In this document: piece after piece, positions 1 through 11,838 of the stretch
Position numbering within the stretch: position 1 is the stretch's first letter
Layout of the letters: every line of letters begins with the position of its first letter
Assembly: GCF_029784155.1 (NCBI RefSeq)
Contig: NC_073691.1
Location: 64,610,839-64,674,838, forward strand
Direction: 5' to 3'
Origin: Uranotaenia lowii
Lineage: Eukaryota; Arthropoda; Insecta; Diptera; Culicidae
DNA length: 64,000 nucleotides
Notes under the pieces: generated by a model
Database searches by the model: none
What the model saw: the letters and a program-made list of their open reading frames with translations, nothing else
Told to the model about the DNA's origin: nothing
Translations under genes and position numbers: made by a program

Positions 1-645
1 ACTAAAAGTCTCGCTAAAAATGTTAAACACCGCTTAATCAGCAAAATCAATGTGCTGAAGTTAGTTCTATTCAGCCCAGAGTATAAGTCTTATCGAAATT
101 TTGAAGTTCCATTACCTATTTGAACGACCCTCTGTTCAGCTCACAAGTAATCATTCAATCAGTAAAAACAAAAAAATCTCTCATTTCTTTCTTTGGTCAC
201 CACCAGCCTGTGGTGCCTGTCAGTTTCTCGGCATCCATCTTTATTCCCCCCATTACCTAAATTTATCTTACTCAATTGCTTTGTTTATAAATTTGTTCGA
301 TACATGCCGGCACGCACGCCAGTTTCGCTAATAATTTGTTTCACTTACTCAAGCAATCAAACAACCTTATGAAAAAAAATAAGTCCTGATCCAGATTTCA
401 ACAGCGACCCTTCGAGATGATTAAACGCAAGCGCAACCAGCAGCGGCCAGCAGCGAAGACGCATGTTGGTTATTACTCAGAAACTACGAAACATCCGTAA
501 AAATAATATCGGTGTTAAAAAAAATGAATTCCATGTTTATAACTGTTAAGCATAAAATTATACAAGTTCAAGAGTTTTTCGTGCTATTTAACTCATAAAT
601 TTCTTCAACTGGTTTTCTTTGTGACAAATTCGTGGTAAGAAAATA
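1..645. other. AT-rich sequence, nothing recognised
   Basis: No convincing ORF, RNA gene or repeat boundary is visible. The reading frames here are short and low in complexity. The stretch ends at a TA dinucleotide (644-645) that is the left flank of a mariner element. Confidence 0.5.
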
Positions 646-770
646 AAGGGTGATGCGGTCAAAATTTGGTCAATATCCGCTTGACGTATTTCTTTTAATT
701 TTGCATTTAAAAAACCTGTGTAGGATGTTGCTCCTATTTTGATTTTGGAATTCACTCTTCAGTTGTCAAA

Positions 771-3700
771 ATGCCGTTCAAGGAAGAAGAGCAGCGTATC
801 AAAATTTTGCTCACGCATCGTGAAAATCCGAGCTACTCACACGCAAAACTGGCAAAATTGCTAAAAGTTGCCAAATCAACCGTTACAAATGTAATTAAAG
901 TGTTTGGGGAACGTTTGTCGACAGCCAGGAAGTCTGGATCGGGGGGAAATCGAAAACCGGAAGCCGCTGAGACGACAAAGAGAGTTGCCGGTAGTTTCAA
1001 GCGAAACCCTAGCCTCTCTCTCCGAGATGCCGCAAATAAGCTGGGTGTATCGTCTACAACCGTGTATCGAGCCAAAAAACGAGCCGGACTATCGACTTAC
1101 AAGAAGGTAGTGACTCCAAATCGCGATGATAAACAAAATACGACGGCCAAAGCGCGATCCCGGAGCACAGTGGGGCAGAACAGGCTTTGTGTTGGACAAA
1201 ACCTCGTAACTTCTTTAAATCAGCTCGTAGAGGTTTGATGTCATCGGGTGAAATGTTCACCATAATAAAAGCTATCTAATCGTTTGGTTGATGATATTCT
1301 AGCTAAATACTAGAATTCATTTTTGAAAGGCACAAAATTGAAAATATACGTCGGTTAAATCCACTTCATCTTAATAACTCAAAAACGAAAAAAAAATTCA
1401 TGTTTGAAAATTCTCTAAAAAAAAAGATTAGAAAACGCTCAATCTAAGGCACTATTCGCGAGAATAATTCATCGGGTGGTTCCAACAATTTTTATCTTTG
1501 AGTTTTGTGTTAAAAATAACGTTTCTTCATTCAACTTTACGTCTTAATTTATCCAAAACGCATCAAATTTCATATTTCTTAAGAATAAATGGTGAAATTT
1601 TTTTTCAAACTAAACAAACTTATAAGTTGGAGAGATTTAACGATTTTCAGGGAATATTTAAAAACTCGAAATAAATTCGGATTTGAATAAAAGATAGAAA
1701 TTGAATAAAAAACTAATCGTAATAACCATACATACATGCTTGTACATGTATAAATCAGAAATAAGAAGCAGCGTTGATTTCAGTGATGATAGTTTCGAAG
1801 TTTTTTTTCGAATGTTTTGTATATTCAATATCTTTAATCGGTAATAAAATATGTGAATCATTGAATTTTTTTTTCATTTTATCTGTTTTGAAAGAATATC
1901 AAATAGTTTTTACAAATATATTGATATTAATATATTTGACAAAAATAATTTTATTTCTTTGTTATATTGTTAACAAAATACATAAACAATTTCTTCTACG
2001 ACATTTTAAGTCGTTATTCAGAGTCAAAGAAAAATTAGGCTTTAAAAATAGAAGAAATTTAGCCGTTTTCTGGCTTTTGTAACTTTGCTTTTCCAATATT
2101 TTCCGCATTAAATTCAAGTTCATATAAGTTAATATAAGTGAATTTTTGCTATCGAAACTATTTTCAGTAGAAGAAAAATTATAAATCGATCCTGGACTAG
2201 TTATTAGACCGTTGCAAAAATGACTTTTCGCTTCCATATGTTTTTTCGATGCCTTTTGGGTCACCAAGCATCAGTGTAAAATTTGAGATGATCTAGCTGA
2301 TTTTTGAGTAAGCGCAACGTGTTTCAATTTTGTATGGAAATATGTATATTCTTTGTGATAAATTTTGATTTTGTGAAAGAAAATACCAAGAACACATAGC
2401 TTACGCTGTTTTCCATACAAACATACGTGTAAAAATGAATGAAATCGTCTTCTGGATGATAATGAACCTCATTTTCTATTTGGCACCATTTTTTATCACG
2501 TTCATCGATTTTGACGAAACTTGGACTGGTATTACACATTTTTACATCTTTGTTTCAATTTTCAGGATTTTTTCAATGAAAATTGTTAAAGATACAGCCA
2601 ATTTAGTGAATCAATTCTAAATTTCCCTTTTTTACGGGAATAGCTGTACCTTTGTTTCCCGTCATTATGAAGTCTTCAAATCTTGTAGAGCGTTAGTTGG
2701 ATAGTTGAACAAGATTGTGTGAAATTTTCATTAAAAAATATCAACCGAGAGAGAAATGACAGCTAGTCAAAGTTGGAAGTGGGTGCGCAGCTGCACGCGA
2801 TTACATTCTTTTTTGAACGCAACTGTATATGGCTAACTCTACCGCTCACTGAGCCTTTCAAAAAGTTTATCTCGATTTGTGCAAAAAAAAAACAAGTTCA
2901 AAAAATAAGAAAAATACCTAAATATGGGTACTGATGAAGAATAAAGCTGTTCATAAACCTGTTTGCAATTTAATGTACATTTTTGTATATTGCCTCGGAC
3001 TAGTTTAAAAAAAATTGAAATGTTCACATTAGCTCCACTATAATATCCTATATTTACGCATAAAATTAAATCAATTATGTAAAGAAATTCATTTTTTGAG
3101 TAACTAAAGTAAAAAATTAATGGTATTATTAAACCTAATTGATTTTTGTAAAGAATCCACACTAAACAGTAGGCTTTCATTCCAAGAACGAGTTACTGAG
3201 AAAAATGTAAATTTCATGATAAACACAAAAAACATGCTTCACAAAAAGTTTAATAACTTCTTTATTAGCAAGTATTAGCAACTACTTTTTGTTTTACTAT
3301 AAAGCTGAAACTTAGTTCTTTATTTTAATATGTAACTCGACGTGGAATTTTGCTGAAAAACTATACTTTAAGATGTTTGAAAATGGTGAAAATCTGTGAT
3401 TTTTTATGTCAAACTATTTTTGCTATAACTAGGACAATATATTTTGTAAATTTAATATTTTCAAAGTGCAAAAAAATTGATAAAATTCCCAAAAAATTTA
3501 TGTATTTGGTTAATGGTTATCTTGAACAGATTATTTTCTACAGAGCGAGAAAGATCTCTCTTTTTATTCCCTCATTTTTTAAACAAAATTTACCCTACCT
3601 TCCCCTACTAAGTAACTTGCTCAAAAAATAGATTTTTTCAAAATCTTTGATAGATTTGAGTTCGGCTATTTATCTCGTTTCCAAAAATATAAATATGAAA

Positions 3701-4121
3701 ATTTTTATCCAAGAAATGAAAAATGAGGTTTTGTCACAACTTTCATAGGTTCTGCCCCACAGTGCGGAGGCTGTATACGACGATGCTGACGAAGTTTGAT
3801 TGCGTGGTAATGGACGGAGAAACCTACGTCAAAGCCGACTACAAGCAGCTTCCGGGACAGGAGTTTTATACGGCAAAAGGAAAGGGGAAAGGTAGAAGAT
3901 ATTTTCAAGCACATGAAACTGTCAAAGTTCGCGAAGAAATATCTGGTTTGGCAAGCCATCTGTACCTGTGGCTTGAAAAGCAGCATTTTCATAGCTTCCG
4001 GGACTGTCAACCAAGAAATTTACATGAAAGAGTGTTTGAATAAACGTCTGCTGCCTTTCCTGAAGAAACACGGTTGTTTCGTACTGTTTTGGCCGAATTT
4101 GGCATCAAATCATATACGGTA
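771..4121 (+). pseudogene. DD37E mariner transposase, split and broken
   Basis: The start ATG at 771 is at the same place as in copy B. Codons from 771 to about 1165 give an intact N-terminal DNA-binding region of about 130 residues with two helix-turn-helix-like segments (around SYSHAKLAKLLKVAKSTVTN and LSLRDAANKLGVSSTTVYRA) and a basic linker. The catalytic half lies at 3765-4121, beyond the insertion. There the aspartate of the conserved VMDDET motif is glycine (MDGET), and a one-base insertion after the AKGKGK segment shifts the frame. The second catalytic aspartate (WPDLA in copy B) is asparagine (WPNLA). The third catalytic position and C-terminus are absent. In an intact copy this enzyme would cut and paste DNA at TA sites. 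Here it is certainly non-functional. Confidence 0.85.
1166..3764. mobile_element. Non-autonomous Transib-like DNA transposon with RSS-like ends
   Basis: A 2,599-bp insertion lies inside mariner copy A. It is bounded by a 5-bp direct repeat CGGAG (1161-1165 and 3765-3769) that occurs once at the homologous unoccupied site in copy B (22599-22603). The left end reads CACAGTGGGGCAGAAC; the right end, read inward, is CACTGTGGGGCAGAAC (15 of 16 identical). At both ends the heptamer is followed by exactly 23 bases and then ACAAAACCT. A GC-rich 5-bp target duplication, CAC termini and a heptamer/23/nonamer-like layout are hallmarks of the Transib superfamily, the proposed source of RAG1 and its signals. 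No transposase ORF is visible inside, so it would depend on an enzyme supplied in trans. The interior is very AT-rich, with only short chance frames. Confidence 0.72.
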
Positions 4122-7100
4122 TGAATTCGAGAATGGCTGACTGGGCTTAATCATTCGTTGAGCTCAATGTTTAAGCATTTTTTTCTAAATCAAGAATAGT
4201 GTGGTGGAAAAGATTTTTTATACTTGAAAAACATTTTAATATCTTTTCTCAATTTATGATATGTACGTATAGGCTGGTAGTAGCGGATGATATTTTAAAA
4301 ATATCTCGAAAAGAAACATTTATCATACCCGAAGTTACCCAAACATCATCATTGGTTAAAATTTCCTCACCGTAAATCTCAAACGTCAAAATCAGTCGGT
4401 TGTATTTTTTAAAATCCTGTTCCTGATTTGCATGTATTTGGAATTATGGCACATAACGGTTGGAAATTTTCAATTTTCAATAACTGTGCTAAAACAGCAA
4501 TTTACGCCACCGGTGCCTGAATTAAACCAATTTATCTGTTATGTTTGCTTACCGATTTTCACAAAATAAATAGTTTTGGAAAGAAATTGCAAATTGACAA
4601 AAAGTAAAAAAAAAACAGCTACCTTTGAAAATTTGTCGAATATTATTTGTTTCGTATTTTGCAAATTCACAATTACGAAAATGTGTCAAATTACGGCAAC
4701 TATTCTAACCTGTTTTCAAAATTTAACTGGTATGAAATTATTTTTTTTCACGATTCATGGATTGAAAAGAAAGGTTTTAACACCATTTTTTTCACTTTTA
4801 TGGTCATGATTTTACAAAATTTAAAAAAATATTTGTCCTTATGTGCAATGTACAGCTTCTAACTTATGCTTTCTTGGACACTAAGTAAATTTTTTTTGAG
4901 CATTCAGCAGCTGATTTGCAGTCTTTTTTCCGAAGCATGTCATTTCGTATTTTTTTTCTTAGGCTTTAAATAACGTAAAATTGAAAAATCGTATGTGAAT
5001 AATGTTTGAGAATCATATTTGAATTACAGTACGAGGTTTAAAAAACTTTGAATTTTATAAAAATAAGTTGAGAAACAAGAGAGATATGGCGATTTTAAGT
5101 GAGGAGTTCCTGGGCTTTGAGGGTGCGTCCAAAAAAAACAAATTGTACAGATTCCAATAGTGTCATATCGACACTAAAGAGTGGATTAGGGTTAATAGGA
5201 ACGAGTAAACTGTGTTTCACCCGTAAGAAGTAAATTTGTATAACCCATTTCGGAAACACGACTAACACGCGGCAAAATTGTATAGCTTATCGCAACAGTG
5301 GCAGATTCTTCGTCTAATTTTCAGAAATATTATTTTAACAAGAAAGTTATTAACTTTAGAGCAATGAAATGTTTTGAGATATTTCAAAAAACCAAAACGG
5401 CAAATCAGCTATTTCTACGCCAAAAGCTTTGCCAACGAGTTGATTCTTGATAGTAGATAAAATATGCTCATAATTGAGGTGTTTCTAATCTAAATTACCC
5501 AAAAAGAACTGTTTGCATGCAAAGTCCAACTTATACGTATTTTTCTATCATGTAAAATTAACAAAAGACACATTCTAACGTGATATTTTTCTGGATTTTC
5601 TGAAATGTTATCCAATTAACTTTAAGTAGCCACAGCACTGATATAATTTGTAATTTTATAGAACGTAATCGAGTTATCATTTAATGAATACAAAATGATG
5701 ATGACATAATTTTTAACATCTTAAGATAGCATTTTAAAACTTTTCAGTTTCAATTAAAATTTGAAAAATCCATCAATAAATGTACAAATTTTAACATTTT
5801 TCGATGCAGTAAAAAACTTAACCCAGTATGACGGATTGGCTCAATAATGTCACTTACAAACTTTAAACTGGTTTAATCATCCTATTCCAACACTGTTGGT
5901 GAAAAAATATTTTTCGAACAATCACCAAATTTTTTAAATCAATATTTTTATAATTCAGTTACCTGCCTGGGGTAAAATGCAACAAAATGCAAATCAAAGT
6001 GACACCTTGTGAATCTCGTTTCTATACGGTTGAATATGATTGTTTTGCATCACGCATTTGTCAACATTGAAATTTCAGCCATCCAAAAACACATTTTTAA
6101 GATTTCATCTAATAGAATTTATTGTAGTATTATTTTACCCCTAAATTTATGCAATAACTTTATGTTTAAAAAAAAACTAAAAATTAATTTCCACAGAACC
6201 AGATATTTCTGAAATTGATGTTTTTCTGCGTAATGGCTTTTATGGCATCAAAAATTTATCAAAAACTATACATTAACATAGGTTTTTTTTTAGATTTTTC
6301 ATTAAAACCAAAGTTTTTTGCAAGTTACCTCTTTTCAAAATATAGTGAAAATCGCATGTTTTAAAAAAATTAAAAATTACTTTAGGATCCAAAAAAAATT
6401 CTAACTACGTCCTTCTGAAACTATTGATGCATAAAGGGAAGATTTTCTGTGGCCGTGAGTTTTTTAGATGCCACTTAAGTTGAAAAGTGTTGCATGTTTT
6501 CCCGATTGACGATATTCAAATAAGTTGTAGACAAATTGATTAGACCCACAATTTCATGTAAGTTTTCCGATTGATCAACAGCAATCAAAGTTTTGCCTCT
6601 TAAAAATTGTGACATAAGTTCACTCAGCCTTAAAAAAACAAAGTTTGGACTGAATTCACGTCACGTCAATTTTAAGTTATTCTGAATCATTCTTTAAAGC
6701 ATTCCTCCTTATTGTTCAGCCATCCTTTAAATGTTTCAGCTTGTTATTTCGATTTATGTCATCTTCAATTTTCAGTTCCTTTTCCCCAATTTGCTACTTT
6801 TATTTTTGACTCGCACTAACATAACAACTCATCGAGGAGTCATGCGTTAAAGTTTTTACTGTTTCTCACAATCTTTATTCGAATATTCACAAAAAAAAAT
6901 CAATAATTTTATTTTTTTTTTAATTATGAGTTATTCCAAAAATTAACCCATAAAGTTAAATTAGAAAAAATATAACCATCTGGGGACATTTTTTATGATA
7001 AATCAAATTTTGTGAGGTTGACTTACTCATTCGCGTTGTTGTAACTCAGCTGAAAATCAACCGTTTTCAACCAAATTTTATGTGTTAGAATTTTTTCGTT

Positions 7101-7227
7101 ATTTTCAAAGAAGAGTTGTATTCCAGAAAATATGAAATTTCCTCCTAAAATAAAAAAAAACGTTTTTTTGTGACGTGAACTAACTTATTCGTGACTATTT
7201 TGATTGTTTTCCAAAACACCTTTTTTG
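4122..7227. other. AT-rich intergenic sequence, nothing recognised
   Basis: About 3.1 kb of A/T-rich sequence with many homopolymer runs. The longest frames are under 80 codons, low in complexity, and match no family I recognise. No terminal repeats or splice-site pairs stood out. Confidence 0.5.
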
Positions 7228-7440
7228 CCTTTCTAACAGAAAGGTTTGGTTATCGGTCGATTTGAGAGATCATTAATTATGGGTCTTAGACATACCTTTA
7301 TAGGTACCTATCGACTCAGCTCGACGAGTTCTGTTGATGTCCGTGGATTTGTATGTGCCATTTTAAAAATGTCAAGAACGTTTTTGCGAAACTGGGCTGC
7401 ACAATTAAAATGATTTTAGTCTCAAAAGAATGCATTTTTT
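7228..7440. repeat. Possible mosquito-type interspersed repeat
   Basis: A short palindrome CCTTTCTAACAGAAAGG (7228-7244) is followed by a GATCATT... and a TATCGACTCAGCTCGACGAG segment near 7310. This combination resembles dispersed repeats I associate with culicine genomes. Boundaries and target duplication are not resolved, so the assignment rests mainly on recall. Confidence 0.3.
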
Positions 7441-7621
7441 TTTCTACACAACCCTTTCAAAAACGGGAAAAAAAAACAAAATAGTTGAAACCGTTTTCTT
7501 TACCAAATACATATCATACTTATTATGGCATAAAAAAAAGTTGCTAGTGGCGCCTCGAAGCAGCAGCACCAGCAATCATTTATAAATTGGAGATAATCAA
7601 AATAAAAAAATAATATTTTTA

Positions 7622-7695
7622 TTAACTCGAGAATTGAACCAAATCCCTTCAGATCCAAAGTTGCAAGCGCTATCCAATAAACCATCGGCACGCTT
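7622..7695 (-). mobile_element. tRNA-like SINE head
   Basis: On the minus strand a pol III A-box-like stretch (GATGGTTTATTGGATAGCGC) is followed about 30 bases later by a B-box-like GGTTCAATTCTCG, as in a tRNA. The sequence does not fold as a clean functional tRNA, so a SINE head is more likely than a tRNA gene. The body and tail are not delimited. Confidence 0.45.
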
Positions 7696-7860
7696 GATTG
7701 AAAGCGGCTCAAACTCAAATAGGTAAAAGGCATTACTAAGACGCACCGTGGTCTGGGCAGTTTCTCAGTCTGCTGGGGCAAATACGGCAACAGTGTTTAT
7801 ATCTTACACTTCTTGCTTTTCAATGCAGCAAATGGCGGATGGGCGTTTCCTTCAGAGTCC

Positions 7861-7918
7861 GCCATGCCTATAGACATTATAATTTCATTTATGAAATTAT
7901 AGTGTCTAAAGCCATGCC
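7861..7918. repeat. 42-bp near-perfect palindrome between 8-bp direct repeats
   Basis: GCCATGCC occurs at 7861-7868 and again at 7911-7918. Between them is a hairpin with 18-bp arms (TAGACATTATAATTTCAT and its complement, one mismatch) and a 2-base loop. The layout resembles a tiny MITE with an 8-bp target duplication, but a replication-slippage product would look similar. Confidence 0.7.
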
Positions 7919-8063
7919 GGGTGTCAACAAAATGCAGAGCCGTACAGGAAACTGCGTTGGGGGGGAATTTATATGAAGATCTTATGACCCTCGTTTTTTT
8001 TTACTCGTGTTGAAGAATGAATTTATGTTTTTTTTTCATTTCTACATACTCATACATAATTTA

Positions 8064-8692
8064 GATTCAATTTCAGATGCAGAATTCAGATTCAGTTTTC
8101 AAATTCAGGATACAGGTTTAGGAATCAGAATTCAGGATTCAAAATTCAGAATTCAAAATTCAGATTCAGAACTCATATTCAGATTCAGAATTTAGATTCA
8201 GAATTCAGATTCAGAATTCAGATTAAGAATTCAGATTCAGAATTCAGATTCAGAATTCAGATTCAGAATTCAGATTCAGAATTCAGATTCAGAATTCAGA
8301 TTCAGAATTCAGATTCAGAATTCAGATTCAGAATTCAGATTCAGAATTCAGATTCAGAATTCAGATTCAGAATTCAGATTCAGAATTCAGATTCAGATTC
8401 AGAATTCAGATTCAGAATTCAGATTCAGAATTCAGATTCAGAATTCAGATTCAGAATTCAGATTCAGAATTCAGATTCAGAATTCATATTCAGAATTCAG
8501 ATTCAGAATTAAGATTCAGAATTCAGATTCAGAATTCAGATTCAGAATTCAGATTCAGAATTCAGATTCAGAATTCAGATTCAGAATTCAGATTCAGAAT
8601 TCAGATTCAGAATTCAGATTCAGAATTCAGATTCAGAATTCAGATTCAGAATTCAGATTCAGAATTCAGATTCAGAATTCAGATTCAGAATT
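8064..8692. repeat. 12-bp satellite array 1 (GATTCAGAATTC)
   Basis: About fifty near-identical 12-bp units, GATTCAGAATTC, run head to tail. The left edge (8064-8200) is degenerate, there is one half-unit phase slip near 8391, and the right edge is sharp at 8692. Each unit carries an EcoRI site. Open frames across it are by-products of the 12-bp period and are not genes. A roughly 460-bp non-repetitive spacer (8693-9150) separates it from array 2; I see nothing coding in that spacer. Confidence 0.95.
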
Positions 8693-9150
8693 TTTGTAAA
8701 TTTATTTTCGGCATATCGGTGAAAAATTTAGATTCATGGAGAAAGAATATCAGAATTAAAAATTGATGAAGCTGGATGTTGCGAGGTAAAGTATGGTGTA
8801 CGTTAATAAATTTTCCTTGCAAAAATGTTCTTTCGCTCTTTTCATCATCCGTAAAATTTCTCCTCACTTTATCAATTTTCAATTCTGGAATTGTTTCTCC
8901 AAGAATACCAATTTGCACAGTTTTTGATAAATTTGCGATGACTTAAAGATCATTACGCATGAAAACACGATTTTGTTTTGTGAAAACTTTTTTTCACAAT
9001 TTTTCTGAAATTAAGTTTGCTGCATACTTTTAGGGGTAAAACCATACTATTAAAAGTTGTAAAATCCGAAATCATAAAAAAAAATTTGGATGAAAGAAAT
9101 TTCAATGTTGAAAACCGTGTGATGCAAAACAATCAAAATGAGATTTACAA

Positions 9151-9899
9151 GATTAAGAATTCAGATTCAGAATTCAGATTCAGAATTCAGAATTCAGATT
9201 CAGAATTCAGATTCAGAATTCAGATTCAGAATTCAGATTCAGAATTCAGATTCAGAATTCAGATTCAGAATTCAGATTCAGAATTCAGATTCAGAATTCA
9301 GATTCAGAATTCAGATCCAGAATTCAGATTCAGAATTCAGATTCAGAATTCAGATTCAGAATTCAGATTCAGAATTCCGATTCAGAATTCAGATTCAGAA
9401 TTCAGATTCAGAATTCAGATTCAGAATTCAGATTCAGAATTCAGATTCAGAATTCAGATTCAGAATTCAGATTCAGAATTCAGATTCAGAATTCAGATTC
9501 AGAATTCAGATTCAGAATTCAGATTCAGAATTCAGATTCAGAATTCAGATTCAGAATTCAGATTCAGAATTTAGATTCAGAATTCAGATTCAGAATTCAG
9601 ATTCAGAATTCAGATTCAGAATTCAGATTCAGAATTCAGATACAGAATTCAGATTCAGAATTAAGATTCAGAATTTAGATTCAGAATTCAGAATTCAGAT
9701 TCAGAATTCAGATTCAGAATTCAGATTCAGAACTCAGATTCAGAATTCAGATTCAGAATTCAGATTCAGAATTCAGATTCAGAATTCAGATTCAGAATTC
9801 AGATTCAGAATACAGATTTAGAATTCAAATTCAGAGTTCAGATTCAGAATTCAGATTGAGAATTCAGATTTAGAATTCTGATTAAGAATTTAGATTAAA
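9151..9899. repeat. 12-bp satellite array 2 (GATTCAGAATTC)
   Basis: This is the same 12-bp unit in the same orientation as array 1, with about sixty units. Single-base variants increase after about 9650 and the array decays into diverged TTCAGA/TTAGA motifs by 9900-10010. The long frames repeating IQNSDSEFRFR arise only from the period. Confidence 0.95.
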
Positions 9900-10177
9900 G
9901 ATCAACCTGGAATTTGAAATTGGAACTTATATTCAAATATTAGACTAAGTGTTGTAACTCAAAATTCAAACTTTAGAATCAGAATAAGATTTCAGATTTA
10001 GTTTACAGAATGAGATTAATCATTTAATAGTCATATTACTTTCCCCTCCTTTTGTGGGAATTTTTCCTCTATGCATGGTTGAGCTCTAAAAAAGGTATCA
10101 TGCTAGGGCACGCGTCACGGCTATCCATCAATATTGTAGTTGGTTTTACTTATTCAGTAAAAAAAAGCATAAAAAAC

Positions 10178-10240
10178 AGTAAGATTCGAACCGTGACCAG
10201 CAACGTGAAAGTTCTGGTTGCTACCACGGCACCATTTCAG
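10178..10240 (-). mobile_element. tRNA-like segment, probable SINE remnant
   Basis: On the minus strand GGTGCCGTGGTAGCAACC (A-box-like) is followed after about 30 bases by GGTTCGAATCTTAC (B-box-like). Pairing of the outer stem is poor, so this is more likely a SINE head than a tRNA gene. Confidence 0.38.
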
Positions 10241-10482
10241 CGTGTTATAAATCTTGGAAATTCTACTGTTTAAATACCATTCTTTCCATACATAAAATGA
10301 GCTCCTTACATACCAGTTCGCTTTTCCCCAAAAAAACGTATCAGGCATCATTTTTTTATATTGAGATTGGAATTTTTCGTGTTTGAATATCTGAAATCAT
10401 ACTTATATGATTCAGAGGGAAGGAATCTATCATGTATATTCTATATTATTTTATATATTTCCAAATATAATTTAAACTCTGT

Positions 10483-10530
10483 TAGAAAGGCTCCAATCCA
10501 CTGTTAAGTGTATTAAATCGGGTTTTTTAC
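10483..10530. repeat. 48-bp segment shared with 39403-39450
   Basis: This segment contains CTCCAATCCACTGTTAAGTG and is matched almost base for base by the reverse complement of 39403-39450. Flanks differ on both sides at both sites. It is probably a terminal or subterminal piece of an unidentified transposon family. The following 250 bp to 10790 hold nothing else I recognise. Confidence 0.6.
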
Positions 10531-10980
10531 ACAATGAAGTAGTGTTTATGGGCTTCTTCGTGTTTAATGCAAATTGCGAAAAAAAACATTTCATATATTT
10601 GTTTTCTATATTTTTAAAAGTTGTTAAAATTAACACTTTGTCATAATTATATTTTAATCGTATCAACATGTTATAATAATTTTTTATCTTTTTCCCATTG
10701 GATTGTGTGGATTGAATATTTGTCAAATGAATAGACAAGTTTATTATTTTTTTGATTCGCGAACGGATAAAAACCACTTAAGATCAGTACAAGCACGTAG
10801 AATGTGTCAAAAGTATTGAAAAAGTTCTAGCATATCAAATCTTTTAAACAATTAGGCCCCAACAAATTTAAAATCTTTCATTTGTCACTTGGAGTGGACG
10901 CATCACGAAGGGGGAGTTATAAAAAAAATCATCCAAAATTTCAATAAATTAGAAAAAGTTAGACAATAGCTTGCATGCAG

Positions 10981-11838
10981 TAGGGGAACATGCCCTATTA
11001 TGCGCCACCTAAGCGAATCGCTGATTTTCTATGCATTCCACGTACAAATTGTGTTAAAAATGGACGAAATCGTTGAAGGAAAGTGTTTTCTACAAATGTT
11101 TCTGATTTTTTATTACTCAAATTGCTATAGTTGCTTCAAAAACTTGATTTTTAAAAACCATATTCAAAGCCACAGAACAAAACTGTATTGCAAATACGCG
11201 CCGCTGTGTATTCAATATGCGCCTAGAAGCCGAGCACACCCGAAAGCAGCCGAAGATCGAAAACACACCAATACTTACAGACGCTTTGAATGAGAAGAAA
11301 ATCAAAATGGACTAATCAAAATTAAAAAAAAAATTAAAAGTAGATTTTTTGGGGTTAAAATAACGCTCAAAATATGGTTTTCGACTTTTTGTTCATTTTC
11401 AATGAAAATTGGCCTTTTTGAAAAATTAATGCTATTTTCAGCCTACTACGATTGGCGCGTTATAACGAGCGCATGGGCCGTGATAGAACATACCCATAAA
11501 AAGCATACCTTAGCGAGTTCAGTATGGTTTTTGAGCATAAAATCATAGTTTAGATTCTTCTCTATCGATGTGTCAGAAAATATTGTCTTATTCGTATTTT
11601 TCTGCTTGGTGACACTTTATTAAAAGTGTTTTAAAATTTAGATCGAAATGAAGAAAAACCTAAATTATGAAATAATCACGACACAGGGGCTTTTTAAGGA
11701 AAAATTCATACTTGCCATGACCAATCGAAGCATTTAAAACAAATCGGTAATATTTTGCAGGCTTAAAATGTTACAGATTCTTCAAAACAAGAGTTGCGCG
11801 TATTAGCCACATGGGGCGTTATATTAACTTTTCCCCTA
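10981..11838. mobile_element. Possible TA-flanked foldback element
   Basis: The left end reads TAGGGGAACATGCCCTATTA and the right end, read inward, TAGGGGAAAAGTTAATATAA. Similarity continues weakly into GCGCC-rich motifs on both sides. The TA at each outer edge would fit a Tc1/mariner-type target duplication. Match quality inside is only moderate and no transposase frame is present. Confidence 0.32.

Larger units (their letters stand above)
646..4121 (+). mobile_element. DD37E Tc1/mariner element, copy A, interrupted and 3'-truncated
   Basis: The left end follows a TA and reads AAGGGTGATGCGGTCAAAA, close to the terminal repeat of copy B at 22058. The 5' untranslated part and transposase frame align with copy B up to 1165. 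The match resumes at 3765 and fades near 4121, so roughly the last third of the element, including the right terminal repeat, is missing. The interruption is the Transib-like insertion at 1166-3764. Copy A cannot transpose on its own. Confidence 0.85.

Noticed and set aside
9017..9821. Frames of 185-227 codons repeating IQNSDSEFRFR
   Set aside because: An artefact of the 12-bp satellite; no start context, splice sites or non-repetitive domain.
8064..9899. Possible CRISPR-like direct repeats
   Set aside because: Units are contiguous 12-mers without unique spacers, in a eukaryotic genome.
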